A stretch of DNA of 64,000 bases from Paracoccus aurantiacus (GTDB lineage Bacteria; Pseudomonadota; Alphaproteobacteria; Rhodobacterales; Rhodobacteraceae): NCBI RefSeq assembly GCF_007993065.1, contig NZ_VOPL01000002.1, forward strand, positions 186,001 to 250,000. Direction: 5' to 3'. Shown piece by piece: positions 15,480 through 24,426 of this stretch (the first letter of the stretch is position 1; each line of letters opens with the position of its first letter). Position numbers and translations under genes: made by a program. The notes beneath the pieces are model-generated. The model was given only the letters and a program-made list of their open reading frames with translations, was not told the DNA's origin and ran no database searches.

Positions 15480-15496
15480 TCCTGTTGGGCTCACCA
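15480..15496. repeat. attR core
   Basis: An exact copy of the last 17 bases of tRNA-Lys (TCCTGTTGGGCTCACCA). CACAGG lies 11 bases upstream, a partial echo of the T-arm. It marks the right end of the island; chromosome-type genes resume with the LtrA-like gene. Confidence 0.9.
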
Positions 15497-15561
15497 ATTT
15501 CCGAAAAGCAGCCGCAAGGCTGCTTTTTGCGTTTCTGGCTATCCCTTACGTTCTGTGGAAT

Positions 15562-16713
15562 TCAATCTGAACTGGACAGGTCGGAAAGCTTTGTGCGGTC
15601 GAACAGGGCGATCATCACCATGACCGCCGTTATCAGCGCAAGCCCTGCAAGAGCTGGCAGGGCGGTTGCCGCAACTCCGCCGACAGCGAGCGCGGTCATC
15701 CCGATAATGTGACGGCGCGCCCGGAAGTCGGGTGTGATTCGCATATAAAGATAGTGGCCAAGCAGGAAAATTACTGGTCCGGCCACCAGGGGCAGCAGAT
15801 GAGAGATTTCCGCCTCGCCATAGGTATCAGCGATCAGCACCTGATTGGCGACCGCGCTTAAAATCAGGCCGGCAACCATCAACGTCACGGAATTGACTGC
15901 CGCGCGCCCGATGCGCACCTGATCGGATGCCTCTTTCATATGCTCCTCGGACATCTCCAGATTCACGCCGAAGATGATTGCCCACATCGCCGTAGTACCC
16001 AGAAAGGCGCAGAAGCCGGCGAAAACCGTGCGCGCAGAAAGCCCGGATTCGGCAAGTGCGAACCCTGTCGAGATCACCGTCTCACCAAGCGCAATCAGCA
16101 GGAAAAGCGAGCAGCGTTCAAGAAAATGCGCGGCATCGAAGGGCATCGCCTCGGAATGAAGACGGCGTCCGGGCAGCGGGTGGCCGGTCCAGATCCCGGC
16201 CAGCCCCGTCGCCGCCGCAATTCCCCAGGCAATCAAACGCCCATCCGGTCCAAGAAGGGCGCCAGCAACCCAGAGCAAGCTGCAGAACAGCATCCAGCCA
16301 AGCGCGCGGATGAAGTGATTGCGATAGTCCGAATCCGGCGCGAAAGCGATCGTCCACAGCGTGCGCCCGATCTCGATCAGCAGAAGCGGGATGATGAATG
16401 CCCATGCGTGTTTGTCGAACGCGTGCGAGATCGCCGCATTCATCATCAGGCCGAGCACCATGATCAGAAGCACCACCAAAGTTGGTCTTGCGGCGCTGTC
16501 GCGGACGATGGTGGCCGACCAGCTTGTGCCCGACCAGACCGTCAGCACCGCGACCAGCATGATTGCCGTCTCAGCCAGACCGTGCCAGTTCAGATGCGCG
16601 GCCAGATGATGTGAAAGCTGTATGAAGGCAAAAACGAAGACCAGATCGAAGAAAAGTTCGATCGGAGAGGCGTCTTCGCGGGTCTCATCTGTCTGTCGTG
16701 CGCGTTCGTTCAT
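15562..16713 (-). CDS. Low temperature requirement protein A (LtrA) family membrane protein
   Basis: A 383-residue polytopic membrane protein. The N-terminal DASPIELFFDLVFVFAFIQL is the signature of the LtrA family, followed by about ten hydrophobic segments including WAFIIPLLLIEIGRTLWTIA and FLERCSLFLLIALGETVIST (the ERxxLF...GE motif). The family is linked to growth at low temperature in Listeria, but its biochemical role is not established. Met at 16713 after AGGATC was chosen; an upstream frame extension reaches 16854 but lacks family similarity. It is the first gene right of attR and is followed by no obvious terminator. Confidence 0.85.
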   Translation of the reverse strand: MNERARQTDETREDASPIELFFDLVFVFAFIQLSHHLAAHLNWHGLAETAIMLVAVLTVWSGTSWSATIVRDSAARPTLVVLLIMVLGLMMNAAISHAFDKHAWAFIIPLLLIEIGRTLWTIAFAPDSDYRNHFIRALGWMLFCSLLWVAGALLGPDGRLIAWGIAAATGLAGIWTGHPLPGRRLHSEAMPFDAAHFLERCSLFLLIALGETVISTGFALAESGLSARTVFAGFCAFLGTTAMWAIIFGVNLEMSEEHMKEASDQVRIGRAAVNSVTLMVAGLILSAVANQVLIADTYGEAEISHLLPLVAGPVIFLLGHYLYMRITPDFRARRHIIGMTALAVGGVAATALPALAGLALITAVMVMIALFDRTKLSDLSSSD

Positions 16714-16780
16714 GATCCTGACAGAACAGCAAAATTTTTCGCCCGTCCATACGGAAGGCCAATCGCCCCTGTGCTTCGGA

Positions 16781-17785
16781 TCAGGGGGCCTGATTTGCTG
16801 CCGCGCGTTCCAGCACCTGCGCGAGAACCGATACGGCCAGCGTTCGCGGATCACGGGTAGACGGTATCAGGCCGAAGGGGGATGCCAACCGGGCGATCAT
16901 CTCGTCCGCGATGCCCAGTTGTTTCAGCGCGGCACAGCGTCTCTCGTGTGCGCGAAGGCTGCCTTGCGCGCCGATCAGAAAGGCAGGGCTTTGAAGCGCA
17001 TGCGCCAGCAACGCTGGCTCGCGGTCATGGTCGTGGAAAAACAGGGTGACGGCTGTATATGGGTCGAGCGACAGGTCCGCCGGCCAGTCGATCCCTGTCA
17101 ATTCGCTGCCAAATCCGGCCTCTGCCAGCGTTTCCGCATCTGGCGAAAACAGCTTTACCGGATAGCCGGCCTGCTGCGAGATACGGGCGAAGCACGCCGC
17201 CTCGGGGCCTTTGCCGAAGACGACAAGACGAGGCTGAGGCCGGATATGTATGGTCAGACCATTGGGCACGGGCGCATCCGTCAACTGACCATCTGGCAGA
17301 AGCGTTATTCGGGCAGGTTCGCGGGCGGCGAGTTGCTTGCATGTCCTGTCCAGAAGCTGCTGGTCAGGCGGGGGGATGACGGCGATGTCCAGACTGCCGC
17401 CACATGGCAGTGTGATGTCGACAAAGGGCGATCCGTGCCCGTAACGCAGCGCCCTTGGCTTGCCGTCGTTCAGCACGGCCTGAGCGTGAAGCGCAACGTC
17501 GCGTTCAAGGCAGCCAGAGGAAAGGCTGCCGGTGCGGTGTCCGTCGTTGTCGATAACCATTCCAGCACCAAGGGGGCGGTAGGATGCACCCTCGATCCCG
17601 GTGATGATGGCGAGCGCAGCATCCGGCGCAATCGCCTGCACCGGAAAGTCCGATTCGCAGATCACCGCCGATTGCGCCACGCCTTTGGCGCCCTGAAGGT
17701 CATGAGATGACGTCGCGTCCTTCAACAGGCTCTCCCGAGGCATTCGTCGCAACAGAAATCTGGTCTGCATCTGCTGCAAGATCAA
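16781..17785 (-). CDS. paoD: XdhC-family molybdenum cofactor maturation factor (PaoD-like)
   Basis: A 334-residue member of the XdhC/CoxI family that binds molybdenum cofactor, helps its sulfuration and inserts it in xanthine-oxidase-family enzymes. The XdhC_CoxI domain is seen in LAIITGIEGASYRPLGAGM and SLSSGCLERDVALHAQ with the conserved Cys, and a Rossmann-like C-terminal domain in RLVVFGKGPEAACFARI through FLIGAQGSLRAHERR. It follows paoC by 36 bases, as paoD does in E. coli paoABCD. The start is uncertain between Met at 17785 and 17743; neither has a clear ribosome site. Confidence 0.85.
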   Translation of the reverse strand: MILQQMQTRFLLRRMPRESLLKDATSSHDLQGAKGVAQSAVICESDFPVQAIAPDAALAIITGIEGASYRPLGAGMVIDNDGHRTGSLSSGCLERDVALHAQAVLNDGKPRALRYGHGSPFVDITLPCGGSLDIAVIPPPDQQLLDRTCKQLAAREPARITLLPDGQLTDAPVPNGLTIHIRPQPRLVVFGKGPEAACFARISQQAGYPVKLFSPDAETLAEAGFGSELTGIDWPADLSLDPYTAVTLFFHDHDREPALLAHALQSPAFLIGAQGSLRAHERRCAALKQLGIADEMIARLASPFGLIPSTRDPRTLAVSVLAQVLERAAANQAP

Positions 17786-17821
17786 GGATCGGCCGGACCA
17801 GAGGGCCCGGCCAAGACAGTG

Positions 17822-20023
17822 TCAGATGGTCGGAAGGCGGTCCAGCACCTTGTCCAGCGTCAGGGGATAGTCGCGTATGCGCACGCCCGTGGCGTTGTAA
17901 TGCGCATTCGCGACGGCGGCGGCAATGCCGCACAGGCCCAACTCGCCCACACCCTTCGCTTTGAGCGGTGTGGAGGTCGCATCCTCGGTATCAAGAAAGA
18001 CGACCTCCTGTTCGTGGATGTCGGCATGAACCGGCACCTCATAACCCGCGAGGTCGTGATTGGCGAAGAAGCCCCGGCCGGTATCGACGGCGAGTTCCTC
18101 CATCAATGCTGCGCCGATGCCCATGACCATGCCACCGATCACCTGACTGCGCGCCGAAAGCGGGTTGAGGATGCGCCCCGCGTCGCAAACGGCCAGCATG
18201 CGCCTCACGCGGGTTTCGCCGGTGCCGACATGGACCGCGACCTCGACGAAATGGGCGGCGAAAGTCGCAAGGATGAACTTCTCGCGGAAATCACCGAAGT
18301 TGATAGTATCTTCAGCCACGATTTCGCCATCCGACGCGATCTCGGTCAGCGGCACGGTCCTGTCGCCTGTTGTCACTTTACCGTCGGCGAACTCCAATGC
18401 GCTTGCATCGTCATTGCCCAGACGTCGCGCGATCTCCTCGCGCAGCTTGACGCAGGCAGCGTAGGTTCCGGCCGTCGAACTTGATGCACCCCACTGACCG
18501 CCCGATCCGGCAGAGACGGGGAAGCTGCTGTCGCCAAGGCGCACTTCGACCTTATCGACGCCAAGGCCCAGCATCTCGGCTGCGGTCTGCGCGATGATCG
18601 TGTAAGAGCCGGTGCCGATATCGGTCATGTCGGTTTCGACAATCGCCGTGCCATCGGGCTGCAAGCGCACCCGCGCCGCAGAGGTAGTCGAGGGCGCGCC
18701 GCGATAGCCGCCCGCCATGCCATGCCCGATCAGCCACATGCCTTCGCGGCGGCTTCCCGGTTCCTGATTGCGGTCGGCCCAGCCAAATCGTTCGGCCCCC
18801 TGACGCAGACACTCGACGAAATGACGCTCCGAGAAGGCCTTCTCGGGATCGCCCGGATCGACCTGCGTGTCGTTGATGGCGCGGAATTCAACCGGGTCCA
18901 TGCCCAGCTTCTCGGCCATCTCGTCCATGGCGATTTCAAGCGCCATGAGGCCGGACGCCTCGCCCGGTGCGCGCATCGCGTTCGCCTCGGGCAGATACAT
19001 ATCTACCAGCCGATTGACGATCAGGCGGTTCGGCCCGGCATAGAAGACGGGCGTTTGCGCGGTGCAATTCTCTCCCCGTCCGCCGGGCTGAGTTTCGGAC
19101 ATGCCGTCATGTCCGATGGCAGTGATCGTGCCATCTTCATTCGCGCCGATGCGGATACGCTGAATGGTTTCGGCGCGGTGAGTGGTATTATTCGCAATCA
19201 TCGGACGGGGCAGGGCGACCTTGACTGGACGACCCGTCTCGCGCGATCCGAGCGCTGCCAGAACGGCATCGGCGCGGACGAACAGCTTCACACCAAAGCC
19301 GCCCCCGATGAACGGGCTGTCGACATGGACGTTTTCCTTGTTCAGCCCGAAGACATCGCACAGGCCCTGCACGTTCCAGGCCACCATCTGGTTCGAGGTC
19401 CAGACAGACAGATTGCCTTCCCCTTCCCACAAGGCGATGGTGGCATGCGGTTCCATCATCGCATGGGATTCTGCGGGCGTCGTGTAGGTTTCATCCAGCG
19501 TTACCGCCGCTTCCGCGAAGGCGGTTTCGAAATCCCCGACTTCCTGCTCGATTTCTCCTTCCTGCTCAAGCGCGGCTTCGCGCCGCGCGGCCAGGTCGAA
19601 GCCGTCGGTTTCGTCCTCGTCATATTCCACGCGGATCAACGCAGTCGCGGCGCGGGCTTCTTCGAAGCTGTCCGCAACGACAAGCGCGATAGCCTGATGA
19701 TAGTGCAGGATTTCGGGACCGCCGAACAGCGGCACGACATTCATCTGGAATTTGCCCAGCACGTCCATGTCCGTTGTGCGGATGACAGCCTGCACGCCCG
19801 GCGCCGCCTCGGCCTCGGACGTGTCCATGCTGACGATCCGACCCTTGGCAATCGCGGACCCCAGCGGATAGCCGACCAACTGCCCCTCGGCCACATCGTG
19901 GCGTTCATAGGCGTATGGCGCGGTGCCGGTCGTTTTCAGCGGACCGTCGATGCGCGGCGTTGACTTGCCAAGAACGCGCTGACGATCAGCGGGATTTTCA
20001 GTCGCGGGTTGATTGAAATCCAT
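17822..20023 (-). CDS. paoC: Aldehyde oxidoreductase molybdenum-binding subunit PaoC
   Basis: The 733-residue large subunit binds the molybdenum cofactor and oxidises aldehydes to acids. Visible features are the N-terminal RVLGKSTPRIDGPLKTTGTA, the cofactor-binding FIGGGFGVKLFVRADAVLA and MRAPGEASGLMALEIAMDEM, and the catalytic Glu in KGVGELGLCGIAAAVANA near the end. This matches PaoC (YagR), the partner of small PaoA and FAD-binding PaoB subunits directly upstream. The cofactor pattern and lack of an own signal peptide fit export in complex with Tat-bearing PaoA. Confidence 0.9.
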   Translation of the reverse strand: MDFNQPATENPADRQRVLGKSTPRIDGPLKTTGTAPYAYERHDVAEGQLVGYPLGSAIAKGRIVSMDTSEAEAAPGVQAVIRTTDMDVLGKFQMNVVPLFGGPEILHYHQAIALVVADSFEEARAATALIRVEYDEDETDGFDLAARREAALEQEGEIEQEVGDFETAFAEAAVTLDETYTTPAESHAMMEPHATIALWEGEGNLSVWTSNQMVAWNVQGLCDVFGLNKENVHVDSPFIGGGFGVKLFVRADAVLAALGSRETGRPVKVALPRPMIANNTTHRAETIQRIRIGANEDGTITAIGHDGMSETQPGGRGENCTAQTPVFYAGPNRLIVNRLVDMYLPEANAMRAPGEASGLMALEIAMDEMAEKLGMDPVEFRAINDTQVDPGDPEKAFSERHFVECLRQGAERFGWADRNQEPGSRREGMWLIGHGMAGGYRGAPSTTSAARVRLQPDGTAIVETDMTDIGTGSYTIIAQTAAEMLGLGVDKVEVRLGDSSFPVSAGSGGQWGASSSTAGTYAACVKLREEIARRLGNDDASALEFADGKVTTGDRTVPLTEIASDGEIVAEDTINFGDFREKFILATFAAHFVEVAVHVGTGETRVRRMLAVCDAGRILNPLSARSQVIGGMVMGIGAALMEELAVDTGRGFFANHDLAGYEVPVHADIHEQEVVFLDTEDATSTPLKAKGVGELGLCGIAAAVANAHYNATGVRIRDYPLTLDKVLDRLPTI

Positions 20024-20028
20024 GTTCC

Positions 20029-20985
20029 TTACCCCCTTGCCTCGGCCAGCATCGCGGCCAGTGTCCGCTCTGCCAGGGTGATCTTGAAGGCGTTTTCCTC
20101 GGTCGGGTTGGCCCCATCCAGCAGCCGCGTGATGACGGCGGCTGCGCCGTTGGGCAGTTCAGCCTCGGCCTCGGTCATGCGCCACGGCTGAGGCGCGACC
20201 CCACCAAGCGCCACGCGGCCAGTCCCGTCATCCTGCAGGACAAGCGCGACGGACACGAGCGCGAAGGCGTAGGATGCCCGGTCGCGCACCTTGTGATACA
20301 TCTGCACGCCCCCAAGCGGCGCGGGCAGGGTCACGGCAGTGATCAGCTCTCCGGGCTCGAGGATGGTTTCGACCTCGGGTGTATCGCCCGGCAGCGCATA
20401 GAAATCTTCCAGCGGAATCTCGCGCGTGGCGCCTGATCCATTGGTCGTCTCCACCACCGCATCCAGCAGACGCAGCGCAATCGCCATGTCTGACGGGTGG
20501 GTCGCAATGCAGTTGTCGGACGTGCCGATAATGCCAAGCTGCTTGGAGAACGCACCTTCCATCAGCGCCGTGCAGCCCGACCCCGGCGCGCGTTTGTTGC
20601 ACGCCATATTGGTGTCGTAGAAATAGGGGCAGCGCGTCCTTTGCAGCAGGTTGCCCGCTGTGGTCGCCTTGTTGCGCAACTGGCCCGAAGCGCCTGCAAC
20701 AAGCGCCCGCGTCAGGACGCCATAGTCGCGGCGCACACGTTCGTCGGCGGCAAGGTCGGTATTGCGCACAAGCGCACCGATGCGCAGGCCGCCGTCGTCG
20801 GTTTCCTCGATCTGATCCAGACCGATGCCGTTCACGTCGATCAGATGCTGCGGCGCCTCGATTTCCAGCTTCATCAGGTCCAGAAGATTTGTGCCGCCCG
20901 CGATGAATTTCGCAGCGGGATTGCCCGCCGCCATCGAAGCGGCCTCTGCCGGGCTGGTTGCGCGGTCATAGCTGAAACTTCTCAT
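20029..20985 (-). CDS. paoB: Aldehyde oxidoreductase FAD-binding subunit PaoB
   Basis: The 318-residue medium subunit carries FAD and passes electrons from the iron-sulfur subunit. FAD-binding motifs are [17 protein letters not shown] and [19 protein letters not shown]. The insert [20 protein letters not shown] supplies cysteines for the extra [4Fe-4S] cluster that marks the PaoB group among xanthine-oxidase-family flavoproteins. The start overlaps the paoA stop (ATGA), and the stop lies five bases from paoC, so the genes are one operon. Confidence 0.9.
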   Translation of the reverse strand: MRSFSYDRATSPAEAASMAAGNPAAKFIAGGTNLLDLMKLEIEAPQHLIDVNGIGLDQIEETDDGGLRIGALVRNTDLAADERVRRDYGVLTRALVAGASGQLRNKATTAGNLLQRTRCPYFYDTNMACNKRAPGSGCTALMEGAFSKQLGIIGTSDNCIATHPSDMAIALRLLDAVVETTNGSGATREIPLEDFYALPGDTPEVETILEPGELITAVTLPAPLGGVQMYHKVRDRASYAFALVSVALVLQDDGTGRVALGGVAPQPWRMTEAEAELPNGAAAVITRLLDGANPTEENAFKITLAERTLAAMLAEARG

Positions 20986-21635
20986 GCCTGCCCCCCGTGA
21001 ACCTGAAGGATTGCCGCCATCATGTTGGAATAGGCACCGCAACGGCAGATATTGCCGCTCATCCGCTCGCGGATCTCGTCTTCGGTAACTTGCATCGGGG
21101 CCATCAGGTCGGCCGTGACATGGCTTGGGATGCCTGCCTCGATCTCGGCCAGCACGGCGCGGGCCGAACAGATCTGGCCCGGCGTGCAATAACCGCATTG
21201 ATAGCCGTCATGTTCGACGAAGGCCGCCTGCATCGGGTCCATACTCTCCGGGGTGCCGATGCCTTCGATGGTCTCGATCTCGTCGCCCTCATGCATCACC
21301 GCCAGCGACAGGCAGGAATTGATGCGACGACCGTTGACCGTGACGGTGCAGGCCCCGCATTGGCCGTGATCGCAACCCTTCTTGGTGCCGGTCAGCCGGA
21401 TATGCTCGCGCAGCGCGTCCAGCAATGTGGTGCGGTTGTCGAGTTCCAGTTCGCGCGGCTCACCATTCACGACAAGGCTTACGGTCATGCGCGTCTCGCC
21501 CACGGGCGCTGCGGCTTCTTGAGCATGTGACATTCTTGGAAATCCAGTATTGCTGGCGGTCGCAAGCGCCGCCGCAGCGCTGCCCATCAGGACAGTCCGG
21601 CGCTTGACGCGCCAGGTGGGATTGCGTGGAGACAT
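20982..21635 (-). CDS. paoA: Aldehyde oxidoreductase iron-sulfur subunit PaoA (Tat-exported)
   Basis: The 217-residue small subunit has two [2Fe-2S] clusters: the plant-ferredoxin type in [20 protein letters not shown] and the second type in [14 protein letters not shown] and [13 protein letters not shown]. The N-terminus [19 protein letters not shown] is a twin-arginine signal with cleavage near SHAQE, so the folded PaoABC complex is expected in the periplasm. It is the first gene of paoABCD. The operon likely detoxifies aromatic or other aldehydes, as in E. coli. Confidence 0.92.
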   Translation of the reverse strand: MSPRNPTWRVKRRTVLMGSAAAALATASNTGFPRMSHAQEAAAPVGETRMTVSLVVNGEPRELELDNRTTLLDALREHIRLTGTKKGCDHGQCGACTVTVNGRRINSCLSLAVMHEGDEIETIEGIGTPESMDPMQAAFVEHDGYQCGYCTPGQICSARAVLAEIEAGIPSHVTADLMAPMQVTEDEIRERMSGNICRCGAYSNMMAAILQVHGGQA

Positions 21636-21742
21636 CGTTCCCTCCCCTTGTTGTGAGGCTGCATGGGTCGCATGTGGCGGACCGCAACGGGTGGAAGTTC
21701 AGGATAGTAGTCGGGGACGAAGCCCGCGAACTATAGCTTATT

Positions 21743-21946
21743 ATGAATAAGTCTTATCGAAAAACCATATGGAACCGGCAGGCGGAAAGGCGTGCTGATT
21801 TTCGCTTTTCGCGCGTTGCCAGACCGTCAGGACGGACGCCCGTGCCCCTTTGCGGGCTTGACGCCCTGGTATTCCTTGGATTGAAGGGCAGCAAACCCTT
21901 TGCCCGCCGGTCCTCGTGCGGGTGCAAATCTGAAGGTGCACCATGA
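21743..21946 (+). other. pheT upstream leader with coupled 67-codon frame and overlapping hairpins
   Basis: The 307-base gap before pheT holds no recognised gene. An open frame of 67 codons (MNKSYRKTIWNRQAERRADF at the start) ends exactly in the ATGA of the pheT start. In its 3' part, AAGGG (21884-21888) can pair with CCCTT (21896-21900), or GGGCA (21886-21890) with TGCCC (21901-21905), and CCCGC (21903) with GCGGG (21918). These pairings exclude one another, as in an attenuator. Whether the frame is translated is unknown; it has no run of Phe codons. Confidence 0.3.
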
Positions 21947-24348
21947 AATTCACCCTGTCCTGGCTGAAGGACCATCTGGAAACTGACGCCTCGGTTGACG
22001 AAATCGCCGAAGCGCTGACCGATCTGGGGCTGGAAATCGAGGAGGTCATCGACCCCGCGGCAAAACTTCGCGGCTTTACGCTGGCGAAGGTCGTCGGGGC
22101 AGAGCAGCATCCCGACGCCGACCGGCTGAGGGTGCTTCGCGTCGAGACTGACGAGGGAGAGAAGCAGATTGTCTGCGGCGCTCCGAACGCGCGCGCCGGG
22201 CTGATCGGCGTGCTTGCGAAGCCCGGCGACTACGTTCCCGGCATCGACACCACGCTGAGCGTCGGCAAAATCCGCGGCATCGAAAGCCACGGCATGATGG
22301 CCTCGGAACGAGAGCTTGAATTGTCGGATGAACATGACGGGATCATCGAACTGCCCTCGGGCGAGGCGGGGCAGCGTTTTGTGGAATGGCTGGCCGACAA
22401 TGCGCCTGACAAGATCGACCCGGTTTTCGACATCGCGATCACGCCGAACCGCCCGGACGCGCTTGGCGTGCGCGGTGTGGCGCGCGACCTTGCGGCGCGC
22501 GGCCTTGGGACGCTGAAACCGCTGGCAGAGGCGAACGTCGATGCGACCTTCGCGAGCCCGGTGACTGTCACGATTGACCCGGAGATCTCTGCGAACGCTC
22601 CGTTCTTTTCCGGGCGGGTCGTGCGCGGTGTGACGAATGGCCCGTCGCCCGGATGGATGCAGAAGCGCCTGCGCGCCATCGGATTGCGCCCGATCAGCGC
22701 GTTGGTCGATATCACCAACTACTTCACCTACGACCTCAACCGGCCGCTGCATGTCTTTGACCTTGGCAAAGTAAAGGGCGATCTTCATTTGCGTGCTGCG
22801 GAGGCCGGCGAAAAGCTTCTAGCCCTGGATGACAAGACCTACGCAATGCCCGTGGGGGCGGTCGTGATCTGTGACGAAAACGGCCCGGTATCAATCGCGG
22901 GCGTGATGGGCGGGGCAGAGACTGGCGCGGATGAAAACACGACCGATGTTTTCATTGAGGCGGCGTATTTCGACCCGATTGCGACAGCCGCTACGGGCCG
23001 GGCGCTGAAGATCAATTCAGACGCGCGCTATCGTTTCGAACGTGGCATCGACCCAGAATTCACCCTGCCGGGGCTGGATCTTGCGACCCAGATGGTCGTC
23101 GAAATCTGCGGCGGCACGGCATCCGGCCCGGTGACGGCAGGCGAGGTTCCGGACCATTCCCGCGCCTATCGTCTTGATACGGGCCGTGTCAGCAGCCTTG
23201 TCGGGATGGATATCGAGGACACGGTGCAGCGTCAGACCCTGGAACATCTCGGCTTTCGGCTGGAAGGGGATCTGGCCCATGTCCCAAGTTGGCGGCCCGA
23301 TGTGCAGGGCGAACAGGACCTGATCGAAGAGATTGCCCGCATTGCCAGCCTGTCCCGGCTGGTCGGCCAGCCGCTACCGCGCCCGCGCGCAGGCGTTCCC
23401 CAGCCTGTGCTGACCCCGTTGCAACGTCGCGAAGGTGCGGCGCGCAGAATGGCCGCCTCGCTTGGTTACAACGAATGTGTGACCTACAGCTTCATCGACA
23501 AGGCGGCGGCGGAACTGTTCGGCGGCGGCGGCGATGCGGTGCGGGTGGAAAATCCGATCAGCTCCGAAATGACGCATCTGCGCCCGGACCTTCTGCCCGG
23601 ACTTCTTGCGGCAGCGGCGCGCAATCAGGCGCGGGGATTCGCTGATCTGGCGCTTTTCGAATGCGGCCCGGTCTTTTCGGGCGGCGAGCCGGAAGAACAG
23701 GCATTGCGCCTGACCGGGTTGCTGGTCGGGGCAAATGCCGCGCGCGATCCTCATGGCTCGCGCCGCGCCGTCGATCTTTATGACGCAAAAGCGGATGCCG
23801 AGGTGATCCTTGCGGCCATAGGCGCGCCGGCGAAATCGCAGATCGACCGCAAGCTTGATGGGTGGTGGCATCCGGGGCGGGCTGGCAACATCCAGCTTGG
23901 GCCGAACCGGCTTGCGACATTTGGCGAGGTTCACCCGAAAGTGCTGAATGCACTGGATGTGAAGGGTCCGGCTGTCGCGTTCACGATCATGATCCAGAAT
24001 GTGCCGCTCCCCAAGTCGAACCTGACGACGCGGAGCGCGCTGAACGCATCAAGCCTGCAACCGGTCGAGCGCGACTTTGCCTTCGTCGTGGATGCCGGCG
24101 TCGAAGCGCTGCAACTCGTCAATGCCGCGGCCGGTGCCGACAAGGCTCTGATCGAAAATGTCCGCGCATTCGACCAGTTCGAAGGCGAGCGGGCCGAAGC
24201 ACAGATGGGGCCGGGCAAGAAATCCATTGCGATCACGGCGCGGCTTCAACCTCGTGACAAAACGCTGACTGATGCCGAAATCGAAGCCGTATCTGCCAAG
24301 ATTGTAGAGAAGGTTGCGAAGGCGACTGGTGGCGTGTTGCGAAGCTGA
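21943..24348 (+). CDS. pheT: Phenylalanyl-tRNA synthetase beta subunit
   Basis: The 801-residue beta subunit of PheRS. In order: N-terminal MKFTLSWLKDHLETDASVDE, an EMAP/tRNA-binding domain (GFTLAKVVGAEQHPDADRL, residues 42-150), B3/B4 editing domain (about 205-400) with ANAPFFSGRVVRG, B5 domain (400-470), the catalytic-like core, and a C-terminal anticodon-binding (FDX-ACB) domain ending SLQPVERDFAFVVDAG through ITARLQPRDKTLTDAEIEAV. The alpha subunit gene pheS is not in the window. A strong terminator follows. Confidence 0.96.
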   Translation: MKFTLSWLKDHLETDASVDEIAEALTDLGLEIEEVIDPAAKLRGFTLAKVVGAEQHPDADRLRVLRVETDEGEKQIVCGAPNARAGLIGVLAKPGDYVPGIDTTLSVGKIRGIESHGMMASERELELSDEHDGIIELPSGEAGQRFVEWLADNAPDKIDPVFDIAITPNRPDALGVRGVARDLAARGLGTLKPLAEANVDATFASPVTVTIDPEISANAPFFSGRVVRGVTNGPSPGWMQKRLRAIGLRPISALVDITNYFTYDLNRPLHVFDLGKVKGDLHLRAAEAGEKLLALDDKTYAMPVGAVVICDENGPVSIAGVMGGAETGADENTTDVFIEAAYFDPIATAATGRALKINSDARYRFERGIDPEFTLPGLDLATQMVVEICGGTASGPVTAGEVPDHSRAYRLDTGRVSSLVGMDIEDTVQRQTLEHLGFRLEGDLAHVPSWRPDVQGEQDLIEEIARIASLSRLVGQPLPRPRAGVPQPVLTPLQRREGAARRMAASLGYNECVTYSFIDKAAAELFGGGGDAVRVENPISSEMTHLRPDLLPGLLAAAARNQARGFADLALFECGPVFSGGEPEEQALRLTGLLVGANAARDPHGSRRAVDLYDAKADAEVILAAIGAPAKSQIDRKLDGWWHPGRAGNIQLGPNRLATFGEVHPKVLNALDVKGPAVAFTIMIQNVPLPKSNLTTRSALNASSLQPVERDFAFVVDAGVEALQLVNAAAGADKALIENVRAFDQFEGERAEAQMGPGKKSIAITARLQPRDKTLTDAEIEAVSAKIVEKVAKATGGVLRS

Positions 24349-24375
24349 CCCTGCTGCCGGTGAGCTACTGACGAA

Positions 24376-24410
24376 AAAACGCCCCGAAACCTGTGGTTAC
24401 GGGGCGTTTT
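24376..24410. terminator. Bidirectional rho-independent terminator after pheT
   Basis: A perfect 11-bp stem, AAAACGCCCCG (24376-24386) with CGGGGCGTTTT (24400-24410), loop 13 bases, with A and T tracts on both sides. It ends pheT and, on the other strand, the leftward glycosyltransferase operon. Confidence 0.9.
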
Positions 24411-24426
24411 ATATTCGTCCGTTGAT

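Larger units (their letters stand above)
5510..15496. mobile_element. Integrated head-only phage-like island (candidate capsid-forming PICI) in tRNA-Lys
   Basis: The 10-kb segment is bounded by a 17-base direct repeat of the tRNA-Lys 3' end (5510-5526 and 15480-15496). From left to right it holds a tyrosine integrase reading toward the tRNA, a 61-residue coupled gene, a winged-helix-like protein, a divergent RHH/Cas2-like pair, then a leftward operon of RepA-like helicase, gp6 connector, TerL, HNH, HK97 capsid, prohead protease and portal. No tail, tape-measure, baseplate, holin, endolysin, classic CI/Cro or separate small-terminase gene is seen. This is the gene plan of capsid-forming phage-inducible chromosomal islands, which build their own heads and take tails from a helper phage. 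A decayed prophage is the alternative, but every gene is intact and the junctions overlap tightly. Confidence 0.85.

Noticed and set aside
5510..15496. Simple decayed prophage or gene transfer agent
   Set aside because: All genes are intact and tightly overlapping, and there are att sites and an integrase, which GTA clusters lack; loss of every tail and lysis gene without debris is less likely than a satellite. Not excluded fully.
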